Shown: positions 8,676 through 16,923, numbered from the stretch's first letter. The stretch is 58,150 bases of DNA from an uncultured Anaeroplasma sp. (GCA_947592005.1 CANQDJ010000006.1:1-58150), one strand, 5' to 3'. Notes: a model not told the origin generated them from the sequence alone. Translations and numbers: made by a program.

Positions 8676-10256
8676 ATGAAAAAGTTAATTGGATTATTTT
8701 TAGCGTTTTTCGGATTATTTACAGTAGTAAGTTGTAAAAAAGAAGAAAAACCGCAGGAAGAAAAACAATATTTTGATGTTCCGGCAACGGATATTGATCA
8801 TTATTTTTCAGATAAGGTTCGGTTTTCCGATACAGGAACAACAGTAAATAAAAACGCAGAGGGTAAATTAGAAGGTAACTTTATTACAGATAAAGTGGCT
8901 AAATTAAAATTGAAAAAAGTTACAGATGGAGATACGGCGGTATTTCATTTGAATGGTTCAGAAAAAGATACATATACGGTAGCCGGAAAATCTTATCCGT
9001 ACGTTACGATTCGGTTTTTGGGAATCGATACGAATGAATCTACTTCTAGTATTCAACCTTGGGGTAAAGCGGCTTCTAAATATGGTTCTCAGTTATTAAT
9101 GAATGCCGAAGGTATTATTGTAGACGCTACGGATTTACCGGATTTTGATGCTGAAAAAGGATATATCGATCGGTTGGATTCGAATGCAACTCGTTGGTTG
9201 GCGTTGGTATGGTATTGTCCGGACGGAGGAAATCCGGAAGATTTGACACAATATCGGTCTTATCAGTTGGATATGATTGAAGAGTGCTATACGTATGCGA
9301 CAAGTATTAGTTCTAAAAGATATTTATATAATGCAAATAAAACAAATGAGCCGATTTTATACGAAAGATATAATGTGGTAAAGAATTCTTTCGGAGAGGA
9401 AGAAAAGAGATTTGGTTCTATGACGATTAATGAAGTATTCTTTGAAGCGGATAATAGAATGAGTAGAACCGGAAAGAAGATTCGTATTCAAGGAGAAGTA
9501 GATCCGAATTTCGACTACAATAAAGCACCAACATCTTTATCTATTACTGAAGCGTATGAAAGAATGGAAACGTTAATTGAAAAAGGAACATTTGTTGAAT
9601 TAACGGGAGTCATTACTCGGTTTGTGGGAAATAACTTCTATATGCAAGATAAAAACGGTAAAGCATTATATGTATATATGGGTATAGACGGGGCGTCTAT
9701 TGAAGATATGTTTAATGTAGGAGATACGATTAGGATTAGAGGTCGGTTATGTGAATATGGCGGTCAATATCAGATGTCCGGCGTTGAATTTAAAGAAGAA
9801 ACCTTTACTAAGGTTACTGATCCAAACGAAAAGGTGCCTATGCCTGAGCCGATTGTTATGACGGGAAATGAAACAGAAGAAGATATAAAAGCGTTAATGG
9901 GAAAATTGGTTAAAACGACGATTTATTGTGGCAATAAGGGTAGCCAATCCAAAGATGGATCCTTCTCTTTACAAAATAATAAGGTAATTCCGGGAATGGA
10001 AAGTTTATCTTCTTTAATCGATTATTCTAATTATTATCCAAGTATCAATCATTTGGAAGTAAGAATTAACGGAACCATCAACCCACCATATGATTATGCT
10101 TCTTTCGCAGAAGGAAAGACGTATGAAGTTATTGGTATTATGGGTATTTATTTAGAACCGGATATTCAATTACCTAAGAGTTATCCGAGTTATCAAATTG
10201 TCATTGGCAATAGGAATCAAAATGGAACTGTTGTTAATGAAGTAAAAGAAGTTTAA
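8676..10256 (+). CDS. Surface thermonuclease (SNase-like) lipoprotein with OB-fold domain
   Basis: This 526-residue lipoprotein (signal with Cys20 in VVSC) carries a staphylococcal-nuclease domain at about residues 70-190. The metal- and catalysis-linked residues of that family are all in place. These are VTDGDT (Asp84, Asp86), the RFLGIDTNE segment (Arg113, Asp118, Glu121), and Arg173 in NATRWLALVWY. A second region (about 250-370) reads GTFVELTGVITRF, NNFYMQDKNGKALYVYMG and IRIRGRL. This is an OB-fold of the kind that binds nucleic acid, and another partial repeat follows. It should be an exported, membrane-anchored, calcium-dependent sugar-nonspecific nuclease. It follows the binding-protein gene by 15 nt. 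Mycoplasma surface nucleases (for example MPN133) are similarly encoded beside UgpC/A/E-like importer genes. Confidence 0.88.
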   Translation: MKKLIGLFLAFFGLFTVVSCKKEEKPQEEKQYFDVPATDIDHYFSDKVRFSDTGTTVNKNAEGKLEGNFITDKVAKLKLKKVTDGDTAVFHLNGSEKDTYTVAGKSYPYVTIRFLGIDTNESTSSIQPWGKAASKYGSQLLMNAEGIIVDATDLPDFDAEKGYIDRLDSNATRWLALVWYCPDGGNPEDLTQYRSYQLDMIEECYTYATSISSKRYLYNANKTNEPILYERYNVVKNSFGEEEKRFGSMTINEVFFEADNRMSRTGKKIRIQGEVDPNFDYNKAPTSLSITEAYERMETLIEKGTFVELTGVITRFVGNNFYMQDKNGKALYVYMGIDGASIEDMFNVGDTIRIRGRLCEYGGQYQMSGVEFKEETFTKVTDPNEKVPMPEPIVMTGNETEEDIKALMGKLVKTTIYCGNKGSQSKDGSFSLQNNKVIPGMESLSSLIDYSNYYPSINHLEVRINGTINPPYDYASFAEGKTYEVIGIMGIYLEPDIQLPKSYPSYQIVIGNRNQNGTVVNEVKEV

Positions 10257-10315
10257 TTAGGATTAACGTATGAAAATACTTAATCAAATAAATTAAAAAA
10301 AGAAAAGGAGAAAAA

Positions 10316-12997
10316 ATGAAAACAAAAAAGGTATTAACTTTACTTTTAACCGGATTTTGTGGATTAGGAGCTATTATGGGTTTAACTTCTTGTAAAAAAG
10401 ACAAGACGAAAGAACCGGAAAATCCACCAACCCCTCAACAACCGGCTGACAACGATGATGAAGAAAAGGTGGATAATGCGTTAAGCACATTAAGTGTTGA
10501 CGCAAAACAAAACTCTAATTTCACATTAACCACTTCTGCAGTAGGTGGTGTAACTATTTCTTGGGCTTCCAGCAACCCTGATGTAATCTCTATTTCAGGT
10601 GGATCTGCCACAGTTACAAGACCAGCCTTTACGGGAGCAGATGCAACAGTAACGCTTACCGCAACAGCCGTATCCGGATCTGTATCTAAAACAAAGACAT
10701 TTACGGTTACAGTTGAAAAATTAGTAGATGAATCCAAGACGGTGGCCGCTATTAAAGCATTGGATGTCAATTCCCCTGTATATGCACGTGGTGTAGTTAC
10801 GGGATTCCTTTATGGAAATAGTCAAGGCTCACAACCGGAAACAAAACAAGGATTCTATATAACTGATGCTACGGGAACAATTTATGTATTTGGTTCTCAA
10901 ACGGCAGCCCAAGTAGAGGTAGGAAATGAAGTTTACTTTAGTGGTACAAGAGCCGAATATAATAGTGCTGCTCAAATTTCCAATCCAAGCAACTTATCCA
11001 TTTTAAATGCGAATGCTACAGCGGATTGGACAACCGTAGTAAAAGATAAGACCGTTTCTGAAGTTATCGCACTTGGTAGTGCATCTGTAGGAAATGTTTA
11101 TGAGTTTGTAACGACAATCGGCATGGACGGATATAATAATTATAAAATACAAGATCCAACCAACGCTTCTAACTATATGAATTTATATTTCAGCGGAAGT
11201 ATAACGGCTGAAAATGTTAAAACATATCATTATAATGATGTTATTGAAGATTATGTAAATCAAACGGTAAAAGTTAGATTTGTCGTTAATTCTGTAAGTA
11301 CTTCAAAAAAGCCAAGAGGACACGTTTTATCTATTGTTCCATTTACGAAAGAAGAACAAGTAGAATATATTGAAGATGTTGTTAAAAATTGTTTGGATTT
11401 AAATACGATGATTACGGAAACAAAAGAAGTAGAATTACCGACTTCATTTGACTCTTTCCCTGATACAACTATTTCTTGGGCATTGGGTGTAGGTTCTGCA
11501 GGAGCAGTAATTAATGGTGAAACAGGTGTATTAACAGTTACTCCGACAGATGCAATTCAAACATTCACTTTAGTCGCAACTGTAACAGTTGAAGGTGAAA
11601 ACCCAATAGAAATTACATTAGACGAATATCAAGTATGTACAACTTTCGATGCAGTAACACATGCTGAGTGGCTTGCCGCATCAAAGGGCGCTAAATTATT
11701 TGTTGAAGGAACGATTACCTATGTTTATAACACAAAATATGGTAATATGTTCATTCAAGACGACGAAGGATACGGATATTGTATTTATGGTCTTCCTTCA
11801 GGTACATTTACTGCAGCCGATTTCAATGAAGGCGGCAAATTTGCTATAGGAACAAAAATTAAAATTTATGGTGAACTTGATATCTATAAGGGTTTATATG
11901 AATTGAAAAATACGGAGAAAGTTGAAATCATTCCTGGTGGAACACCTATCGCTGCAAGAGATATCGCAGACGTAGTAAATAGTGCTGAACCGAATTATGA
12001 AGATTTGGTTTCCGTTTTTGTAAAACTAAATGGGGTTTATTTTGATGGAATAAACTTTGTAACTTCTGATAACAAAACAATCAAATATGATGATTATAAC
12101 CTAAAAGTTACAGTAGATAGCACAGGTATATATGATGTTGAAGGTATCATTGGAATTGACAATGGTACATATACTTTCCAACCGACTAAAGTTACCGAAT
12201 CTACACAAAACGTTGCCAAGAATTTGGTTGAAAAAGTGATTAAATCATTATTTAGCGATACTTATTTTGGAGGCGAAACAATTGAATTGTCAGAAACATT
12301 ATATGGATACACAATTAGTTATAGTATTCAAAGCGGAGATTCAACATATGATGAAGCAACACATACACTTACTGTTGCCAGTGTATCAGGTACCTCTGAA
12401 TTACAATACACAATTGGTACAGACGAACCTCTTACAGGAACGATAACTATTACTGTAGACGCAGATGCATCCGTATTAACTATCAGCGATTTTCTAGAAG
12501 ATCCAGATAAAGTAGCAAAAGGAGATGCCACTAAGACAGGAAATCATAATTTTGATGATGGTGAACTTGACAAAAAATATTTTGGAGTAGATAGTTCGGC
12601 TCCTTTCACATTTACGTTTCAACAAAAAGATTCTAGTACCAAGTGTGCTATCAATTATAAGACAGACGGGTATATTGGTTTGTATAAAAGAAAACCCGCA
12701 GCATTAAACGGAAATCCATCACGTTTAATAATTGAAGGTACAGGCATAACAATTACGGAAATTAAGATAACTTATGGCAAAAACAAAAGTTGTGCTACGA
12801 TTGTTGCAGGAGATGATCCGACAGTTAATCCGGATGATGGTACTGTTACTAACGCAGTTACAGAAGATACTTCTACTACATCAGAAAACGCTGTAGGGTT
12901 ATATAAAATCAATGGTTCAAAAGTTACTATTTGTAATACAGGCACCGATAGTATTTTTATAAATAAAATCGAAATCACCTACACAAAAGCAAATTAA
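10316..12997 (+). CDS. Large lipoprotein with Ig-like and repeated OB-fold-like domains
   Basis: This is an 893-residue exported lipoprotein (signal ending LTSC, Cys26) with an acidic, proline-rich linker. Domains seen in order: a bacterial Ig-like module (about 50-135, with WASSNPDVISIS) and an OB-fold-like module (about 140-230: YARGVVTGF, QGFYITDATGTIYVFG, VYFSG). A second nucleic-acid-domain-like stretch follows (about 235-345), then another Ig-like module (350-440). A third OB-like module (about 445-540) has LFVEGTITYVYN and GNMFIQDDEGYGYCIYG. The C-terminus is beta-rich. No catalytic motif is visible. The OB modules resemble those in the neighbouring nuclease lipoprotein, so a DNA-capturing scaffold is a reasonable guess. 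It has its own AAAGGAG site, is 59 nt after the nuclease gene, and is last in the operon. Confidence 0.75.
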   Translation: MKTKKVLTLLLTGFCGLGAIMGLTSCKKDKTKEPENPPTPQQPADNDDEEKVDNALSTLSVDAKQNSNFTLTTSAVGGVTISWASSNPDVISISGGSATVTRPAFTGADATVTLTATAVSGSVSKTKTFTVTVEKLVDESKTVAAIKALDVNSPVYARGVVTGFLYGNSQGSQPETKQGFYITDATGTIYVFGSQTAAQVEVGNEVYFSGTRAEYNSAAQISNPSNLSILNANATADWTTVVKDKTVSEVIALGSASVGNVYEFVTTIGMDGYNNYKIQDPTNASNYMNLYFSGSITAENVKTYHYNDVIEDYVNQTVKVRFVVNSVSTSKKPRGHVLSIVPFTKEEQVEYIEDVVKNCLDLNTMITETKEVELPTSFDSFPDTTISWALGVGSAGAVINGETGVLTVTPTDAIQTFTLVATVTVEGENPIEITLDEYQVCTTFDAVTHAEWLAASKGAKLFVEGTITYVYNTKYGNMFIQDDEGYGYCIYGLPSGTFTAADFNEGGKFAIGTKIKIYGELDIYKGLYELKNTEKVEIIPGGTPIAARDIADVVNSAEPNYEDLVSVFVKLNGVYFDGINFVTSDNKTIKYDDYNLKVTVDSTGIYDVEGIIGIDNGTYTFQPTKVTESTQNVAKNLVEKVIKSLFSDTYFGGETIELSETLYGYTISYSIQSGDSTYDEATHTLTVASVSGTSELQYTIGTDEPLTGTITITVDADASVLTISDFLEDPDKVAKGDATKTGNHNFDDGELDKKYFGVDSSAPFTFTFQQKDSSTKCAINYKTDGYIGLYKRKPAALNGNPSRLIIEGTGITITEIKITYGKNKSCATIVAGDDPTVNPDDGTVTNAVTEDTSTTSENAVGLYKINGSKVTICNTGTDSIFINKIEITYTKAN

Positions 12998-13031
12998 TTT
13001 TTAATAAGTTAATATACTTTCTTTTAAGGCA

Positions 13032-13071
13032 TACCCTTTCAGCAGTTTTTGCTGGAGGGGTTTGTTTTTTT
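13032..13071 (+). terminator. Intrinsic terminator of the nuclease-importer operon
   Basis: ACCCTTTCAGCA pairs with TGCTGGAGGGGT across a GTTTT loop, with two G-U pairs. A TTGTTTTTTT tract follows. Confidence 0.85.
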
Positions 13072-13111
13072 AATTATAAAGGCTGTAAGGGAAAATGCAA
13101 CTCTAAATTAT

Positions 13112-13140
13112 AAAGGGCGTTATGGAAGCGCCCTTTTTTG
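13112..13140 (+). terminator. Second hairpin terminator downstream of the lipoprotein operon
   Basis: AAAGGGCG (13112-13119) pairs with CGCCCTTT (13129-13136) and a T run follows. Together with the hairpin about 80 nt upstream it makes a tandem terminator. The remaining bases to the ribU promoter hold nothing I can identify. Confidence 0.8.
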
Positions 13141-13284
13141 TGTGTCTAGAAAGTAGAATATATTATTTTTTTCTTAACGTTCAGTTTATTTTAAAATAAT
13201 ACTTATGTCTATCGTTTTAAAATGTTGGAATTTATAAAAATTTTTGTTGAAAATACCGGGGAAGGTCCTCTGTTTTTCTTTTTG

Positions 13285-13313
13285 TTTACAATAAGGGGAT
13301 TCGGGTGTATAAT
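13285..13313 (+). promoter_or_regulatory. ribU promoter
   Basis: TTTACA (13285-13290), 17 bp, TATAAT (13308-13313). Transcription would begin just upstream of the FMN aptamer. Confidence 0.8.
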
Positions 13314-13329
13314 AACGATATAAAATATA

Positions 13330-13434
13330 ACTTCAGGGCAAGGTGAAAATCCTTACTGGCGGTACACTCCGCGAGCCGAAAGGTTGAATCGGTGAAATTC
13401 CGGTAGCAACAGTTAAAGTCTGGATGGAAGAAGT
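13330..13434 (+). promoter_or_regulatory. FMN riboswitch (RFN element)
   Basis: The conserved RFN blocks are present in order: CTTCAGGGCAAGGTGAAAAT, ACTGGCGGTA, CCGCGAGCC, GGTGAAATTCCGGT and AGTCTGGATGGAAGAAG. It senses flavin mononucleotide and normally shuts off riboflavin genes when FMN is plentiful. It sits directly upstream of a riboflavin transporter gene. Confidence 0.95.
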
Positions 13435-13454
13435 GTTTATCCTTTTGGAGAAAG

Positions 13455-13487
13455 TACCTAGAAGATTATATTTTAGGTATTTTTTTA
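13455..13487 (+). terminator. Riboswitch expression-platform terminator
   Basis: TACCTA (13455-13460) pairs with TAGGTA (13474-13479) and seven T residues follow. The ribosome-binding site AAGGAGGG comes immediately after. The position argues that FMN controls transcription termination rather than ribosome access. Confidence 0.7.
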
Positions 13488-13500
13488 AGGAGGGAAAACT

Positions 13501-14142
13501 ATGACAGTAAAAAAAATGACGACGATTGCGATATTGTCCGCACTTGCGATTGTATTGAATCTTGTAATTTACTTTCCTATTGTTCCGGCGGTATCTTTTT
13601 TAAAATACGATCCAAAGGATATAATAATCGTTATTTCCGGATTCATTTACGGACCGCTTGTATCTTTTATAATGAGTTTATTATGTTCGGGATTGGAAAT
13701 TCTTTATCGTGGTGGAACAATATTGGATATTCTTATGAATGTAATTTCGACTTGTGCTTTTGCTTGTACAGCCGCATGGATTTATAAAATAAAGAAAAAT
13801 AAAATCGGAGCGATAGTGGGATTGGTTTGTGGAATTGTCGCTACGACAGGGTGTATGTTGTTATGGAATTATATTATTACACCGATTTATTTTGAAATGC
13901 CTAGAGAAGCGGTTGTGGAAATGCTGTTGCCCGGGATATTGCCATTTAATTTGATTAAAAGCGGATTAAATGCTGCTATAGCGTTGTTTTTGTATAAACC
14001 GATTGTTATGATATTACGGACAACCAATTTGGTAGAGCAGAAGGAAACAAAAGAACATTTAAGCATAGCGTTTTTGATTATAGGGGCTTTTGTGGCGATT
14101 TCGTTGATTATTTTGATTTTGGTATTGAAAGGGGTATTTTAA
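13501..14142 (+). CDS. ribU: Riboflavin ECF transporter substrate-binding subunit RibU
   Basis: This 213-residue, very hydrophobic protein with about six membrane segments is the S component of an energy-coupling-factor transporter. It takes up riboflavin together with EcfA, EcfA' and EcfT, which are not in this window. The stretch SFLKYDPKDIIIVISGFIYGP near residue 35 is characteristic of RibU. The FMN riboswitch upstream confirms the substrate. AAGGAGGG lies 7 nt before the ATG. The next gene begins one base after the stop codon. Presence of the transporter suggests that the cell relies at least partly on imported riboflavin. Confidence 0.93.
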   Translation: MTVKKMTTIAILSALAIVLNLVIYFPIVPAVSFLKYDPKDIIIVISGFIYGPLVSFIMSLLCSGLEILYRGGTILDILMNVISTCAFACTAAWIYKIKKNKIGAIVGLVCGIVATTGCMLLWNYIITPIYFEMPREAVVEMLLPGILPFNLIKSGLNAAIALFLYKPIVMILRTTNLVEQKETKEHLSIAFLIIGAFVAISLIILILVLKGVF

Positions 14143-14143
14143 T

Positions 14144-14599
14144 ATGAATTTTACAGAAGCGAAACAAATTATGGATCATAAGTTGGGGGATTGGAAAATT
14201 ATGGCTTTAGCCAGTTGTGTCAATGATTATCCGATGGTAAGAAATGTAAGTTGTATATTTTATAATGACAGAATTTATTTTAAAACGGATAAGAATTTCC
14301 GAAAGACGAAACAACTTTATACAAACAATAAAGTGGCTTTATGTTTTAATGGGGTTCAAGTAGAAGGAATTGCCAAGATTAAAGGACTTGTTGTGGAAGA
14401 AAAAGGAAGAATTTTTGAAAAAAAATATAAGGAATATTTATGGCAGAGTTATAATGCGTATTCTCATATTGATACAGAGATATTGGTTGAAGTTGAGCCG
14501 AAGTTCGTTGAAATATGGGACGAAGATGAGAACAGAAAGGCATTTCAATTATTTATTGATTTTAATACAAAATCGGTAGAATATAAGCCGTATGATTAA
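14144..14599 (+). CDS. FMN-binding split-barrel (PPOX-family) flavoprotein
   Basis: This 151-residue protein has the pyridoxamine-5'-phosphate-oxidase-like fold. Supporting pieces are WKIMALASCVNDYPMVRNVS at the N-terminus and IYFKTDKNFRKTKQLYTNNKVALCF in the middle, followed by VEGIAKIKG. These proteins bind FMN or a related flavin and reduce small molecules; the exact substrate is unknown. It starts one base after ribU, so both are cotranscribed and controlled by the FMN riboswitch. Putting a flavin-using protein under FMN repression is sensible if it acts as a flavin consumer or store. The family is fairly certain, the reaction is not. Confidence 0.8.
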   Translation: MNFTEAKQIMDHKLGDWKIMALASCVNDYPMVRNVSCIFYNDRIYFKTDKNFRKTKQLYTNNKVALCFNGVQVEGIAKIKGLVVEEKGRIFEKKYKEYLWQSYNAYSHIDTEILVEVEPKFVEIWDEDENRKAFQLFIDFNTKSVEYKPYD

Positions 14600-14636
14600 A
14601 GAGAGTGGTTTAAAAATCACTTTCTTTTTATTTTTT
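14598..14636 (+). terminator. Terminator of the ribU operon
   Basis: AAGAGAGTG pairs with CACTTTCTT around a GTTTAAAAAT loop, followed by a T-rich tract. Confidence 0.7.
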
Positions 14637-14644
14637 ATAAAAAA

Positions 14645-14671
14645 TTGGCACTCAACTATTGACATTGCCAA
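14645..14671 (+). promoter_or_regulatory. CIRCE operator 1 (HrcA site)
   Basis: TTGGCACTC, 9 bases, CATTGCCAA. The left half differs from the CIRCE half-site TTAGCACTC by one base, and the right half matches its complement GAGTGCCAA at seven of nine. It overlaps the -35 box TTGACA (14659-14664). Confidence 0.85.
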
Positions 14672-14686
14672 AAAAAGTGATATACT
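14659..14686 (+). promoter_or_regulatory. Promoter of the small heat-shock operon
   Basis: TTGACA (14659-14664), a 16-bp spacer and TATACT (14681-14686). It is bracketed by two CIRCE operators, so HrcA binding should block it in the absence of heat stress. Confidence 0.8.
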
Positions 14687-14695
14687 ATAATTAGA

Positions 14696-14722
14696 TTGGC
14701 AGTTAAGGATATAGAGTGCCAA
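14696..14722 (+). promoter_or_regulatory. CIRCE operator 2 (HrcA site)
   Basis: TTGGCAGTT, 9 bases, GAGTGCCAA. Here the right half is the good one and the left half is degenerate. It lies in the 5' untranslated region, 51 bp downstream of operator 1 (start to start). Confidence 0.85.
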
Positions 14723-14741
14723 CAGAAAGGAAGAAAAAATT

Positions 14742-15122
14742 ATGAGAAATGATATTTATGGTTTAATGAATGAAATTACAAATTTATTTAATACCGATGG
14801 AGGCTATAAAAGTTTTCCTATCGATGTGGTAGAAGTGAAAGGTGGATATGAAGTATATGCCGAAATGCCGGGTATTCGTAAAGAAGATATCCATTTGAGT
14901 TTTGAAGAGGGTGATTTAATTATTGAGGCTGCTCCAAAAATGAATAAAGAGGCAAGATATGTTATTCACGAAAGAACGGGATTGAATTTGAGAAGGGTAA
15001 TCAGTTTCGGAGATATAGATGAAGATACATTGGCTGCCAAATATGAAGATGGTATTTTAAAGATTTGTATTTCAACGAAGATGCCGGAAGAAAAAAAGGC
15101 AAAAGTAATTGAAATAGAATAA
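14742..15122 (+). CDS. Small heat-shock protein, Hsp20/alpha-crystallin family (first copy)
   Basis: This is a 126-residue ATP-independent chaperone that holds unfolding proteins. The alpha-crystallin domain fills most of the chain: PIDVVEVKGGYEVYAEMPGIRKEDIHLSFEEGDLIIEA, then RRVISFGDIDEDTLAAKYEDGILKI. The GILKI stretch corresponds to the conserved G-x-L motif of the family. The usual C-terminal I-x-I is represented by VIEIE. GAAAGGAAG precedes the ATG. It is the first of two tandem copies controlled by the double CIRCE promoter. The N-terminal arm is short (about 20 residues). Confidence 0.92.
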   Translation: MRNDIYGLMNEITNLFNTDGGYKSFPIDVVEVKGGYEVYAEMPGIRKEDIHLSFEEGDLIIEAAPKMNKEARYVIHERTGLNLRRVISFGDIDEDTLAAKYEDGILKICISTKMPEEKKAKVIEIE

Positions 15123-15164
15123 ATTTTACAAGATTGACACATAATAGAATAGGAGTGATGATTT

Positions 15165-15575
15165 ATGTATTTTATTAAGAAAAACGAAGACAGAAGAAAT
15201 AATTTTTTAGACGATTTTAATAATTTCTTTACAGGAGGTTTATTTTCCACAAAAGATATGAGAACGGATATCGTGGAAAACGAAAAGGATTATGAGGTTT
15301 CCGTAGATGTTCCGGGAGTTGATAAAAAAGATATTCATATTAGTTTTGAAGAAGGAACATTGAATATTTCCATTGAACAAAATAATGAAAATACGGAGGA
15401 AAATAAATCATATATCCGTAAGGAAAGAAGTACGGTATCTATGAGTAGGAATTATTATTTGGAGTTTGGCGACGAAAATAGTATTAAGGCTAAATTAAAT
15501 GACGGTGTACTACATATTACTATCGGAAAATTGGAAAATAAAGAAGATACCAAAAAGACGATTTCGATTGAATAA
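15165..15575 (+). CDS. Small heat-shock protein, Hsp20/alpha-crystallin family (second copy)
   Basis: This 136-residue paralogue lies 42 nt after the first Hsp20 gene, with its own AGGAGTGATG ribosome-binding region. The alpha-crystallin core is RTDIVENEKDYEVSVDVPGVDKKDIHISFEEGTLNISIE, ending in KAKLNDGVLHITI. It shares the KEDIHLSFEEG/KKDIHISFEEG segment with the upstream copy but has a more acidic middle. The pair may form mixed oligomers. Control is presumably by the upstream CIRCE sites. I see no good promoter of its own: the TTGACA at 15134 lacks a -10 box. Confidence 0.92.
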   Translation: MYFIKKNEDRRNNFLDDFNNFFTGGLFSTKDMRTDIVENEKDYEVSVDVPGVDKKDIHISFEEGTLNISIEQNNENTEENKSYIRKERSTVSMSRNYYLEFGDENSIKAKLNDGVLHITIGKLENKEDTKKTISIE

Positions 15576-15586
15576 AATATCTTTTT

Positions 15587-15620
15587 AAAAAGGCAAGATT
15601 TTTCTTGTCTTTTATTTTTT
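15587..15620 (+). terminator. Terminator of the small heat-shock operon
   Basis: AAAAAGGCAAG (15587-15597) pairs with CTTGTCTTTT (15604-15613), and a T-rich run follows. Confidence 0.85.
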
Positions 15621-15655
15621 ATTATTTTAAAATAATAGTGATTGAAGGTGGATTT

Positions 15656-16900
15656 ATGAGTTTATTGGCAAAGAGAAGTATGATCAAAGAGGATAAAAGT
15701 AATATTATAACTTTGGGAGCGATTGCGAAAGAAAAGAAAAAACAAGATCCAACCGTTATCAATGCCACCATAGGAATGTTATATGACGAAAGTGGGAAAC
15801 TTTTTACTTTTCGAAGCGTGGATCGGGCTTTGAATGAATTGACTCCCGATCAAAAATATGCGTATGCTTCTACTCCGGGAGGAGTGGAGTTTCATGAAGC
15901 GATTAAGCATTGGATTTTCAGAGAGTATTATGACGAATTTGAAAAGAATACATTTGTCGGAGTTATGGCAACACCGGGAGGAAGCGGAGCGATATCGAAT
16001 ACGTTTGGAAATTATTTGAATGAGAACGATGTGGTTCTTTTGCCTTCTTATATGTGGGGAAATTATAAGCAATTTGCCTATGAAAATTACGCACAATATG
16101 TTATTTATGAATTATTTGATGAAAATGGAAATTTTAATTTAGAAGATTTATATTCTAAAATGGAAAAAGTAAAACAACAACAAAATCGTATTGTTTTGGT
16201 TATCAATGATCCTTGTCAAAATCCGACAGGATATACGATGAAGGATTGGGAATGGGAAAAATTATTGGATAAAATCAATGAGTTATCTATGGATCAAACC
16301 CCAATTATTTTACTGCATGATATGGCATATATTGACTATGATTACAGAGGATTGGAGTCTACTAGAAAAAATATACGGCGATATCAAAAAATGAATGATT
16401 CGGTTTTGGTTGTTTTGGCGTTTAGCGGATCTAAAACTTTGGCTTTATATGGATTAAGAGTAGGGGCTCAAATAGCGATAAGTAGGAATAAAAATAATAT
16501 AGAAGAATTTAATCGGGCAAATAAATTTTCTTCTCGGGCAAAATGGAGTAATACGACAAATTTGGGAATGAATTTGGTTACTAAAGTATTGACAGATTCG
16601 GTTTTGAGAAAAGAGTTTGAAGAAGAATTGGAGTTTTCCCGTAATACTTTGATTCAAAGGGCGGATATGTTTTTGTCTAAGGCAAAAGAAGTAGGATTGA
16701 AAACTTTACCGTTTGAATGTGGTTTTTTTATTACGATTCCTTGTGAAAATGCGGAGGAAGTATATAAGAGGTTGGTAGAAAAGAAAATTCATATTATTCC
16801 GATGGGAAATGTTTTGCGAGTTACGATAGCCTCTATTACATTGAAAGAATGTGAAGTATTGCCAAAATATATTAAAGAATGTATGGAAATGAAAGGATAA
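15656..16900 (+). CDS. PLP-dependent class I/II aminotransferase (aspartate/aromatic type)
   Basis: This is a 414-residue cytoplasmic enzyme that transfers amino groups using pyridoxal phosphate. The ATG at 15656 is chosen because GAAGGTGG precedes it. An upstream in-frame TTG at 15605 lies inside the preceding terminator. Key pieces are ATPGGSGA (phosphate-binding region), NDPCQNPTG, and HDMAYIDYDY. Lys260 in FSGSKTLALYGLRVGA is the likely Schiff-base lysine with its phosphate-binding arginine. The fold most resembles the aspartate/tyrosine aminotransferase group. The amino acid used cannot be fixed from the sequence, and no pathway neighbours help. Confidence 0.82.
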   Translation: MSLLAKRSMIKEDKSNIITLGAIAKEKKKQDPTVINATIGMLYDESGKLFTFRSVDRALNELTPDQKYAYASTPGGVEFHEAIKHWIFREYYDEFEKNTFVGVMATPGGSGAISNTFGNYLNENDVVLLPSYMWGNYKQFAYENYAQYVIYELFDENGNFNLEDLYSKMEKVKQQQNRIVLVINDPCQNPTGYTMKDWEWEKLLDKINELSMDQTPIILLHDMAYIDYDYRGLESTRKNIRRYQKMNDSVLVVLAFSGSKTLALYGLRVGAQIAISRNKNNIEEFNRANKFSSRAKWSNTTNLGMNLVTKVLTDSVLRKEFEEELEFSRNTLIQRADMFLSKAKEVGLKTLPFECGFFITIPCENAEEVYKRLVEKKIHIIPMGNVLRVTIASITLKECEVLPKYIKECMEMKG

Positions 16901-16923
16901 AAAAGGAATTTTCAAAATCATTA

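Noticed and set aside
15134-15139. TTGACA as a private promoter of the second Hsp20 gene
   Set aside because: No -10 box at an acceptable distance; the spacer has only GATGAT.
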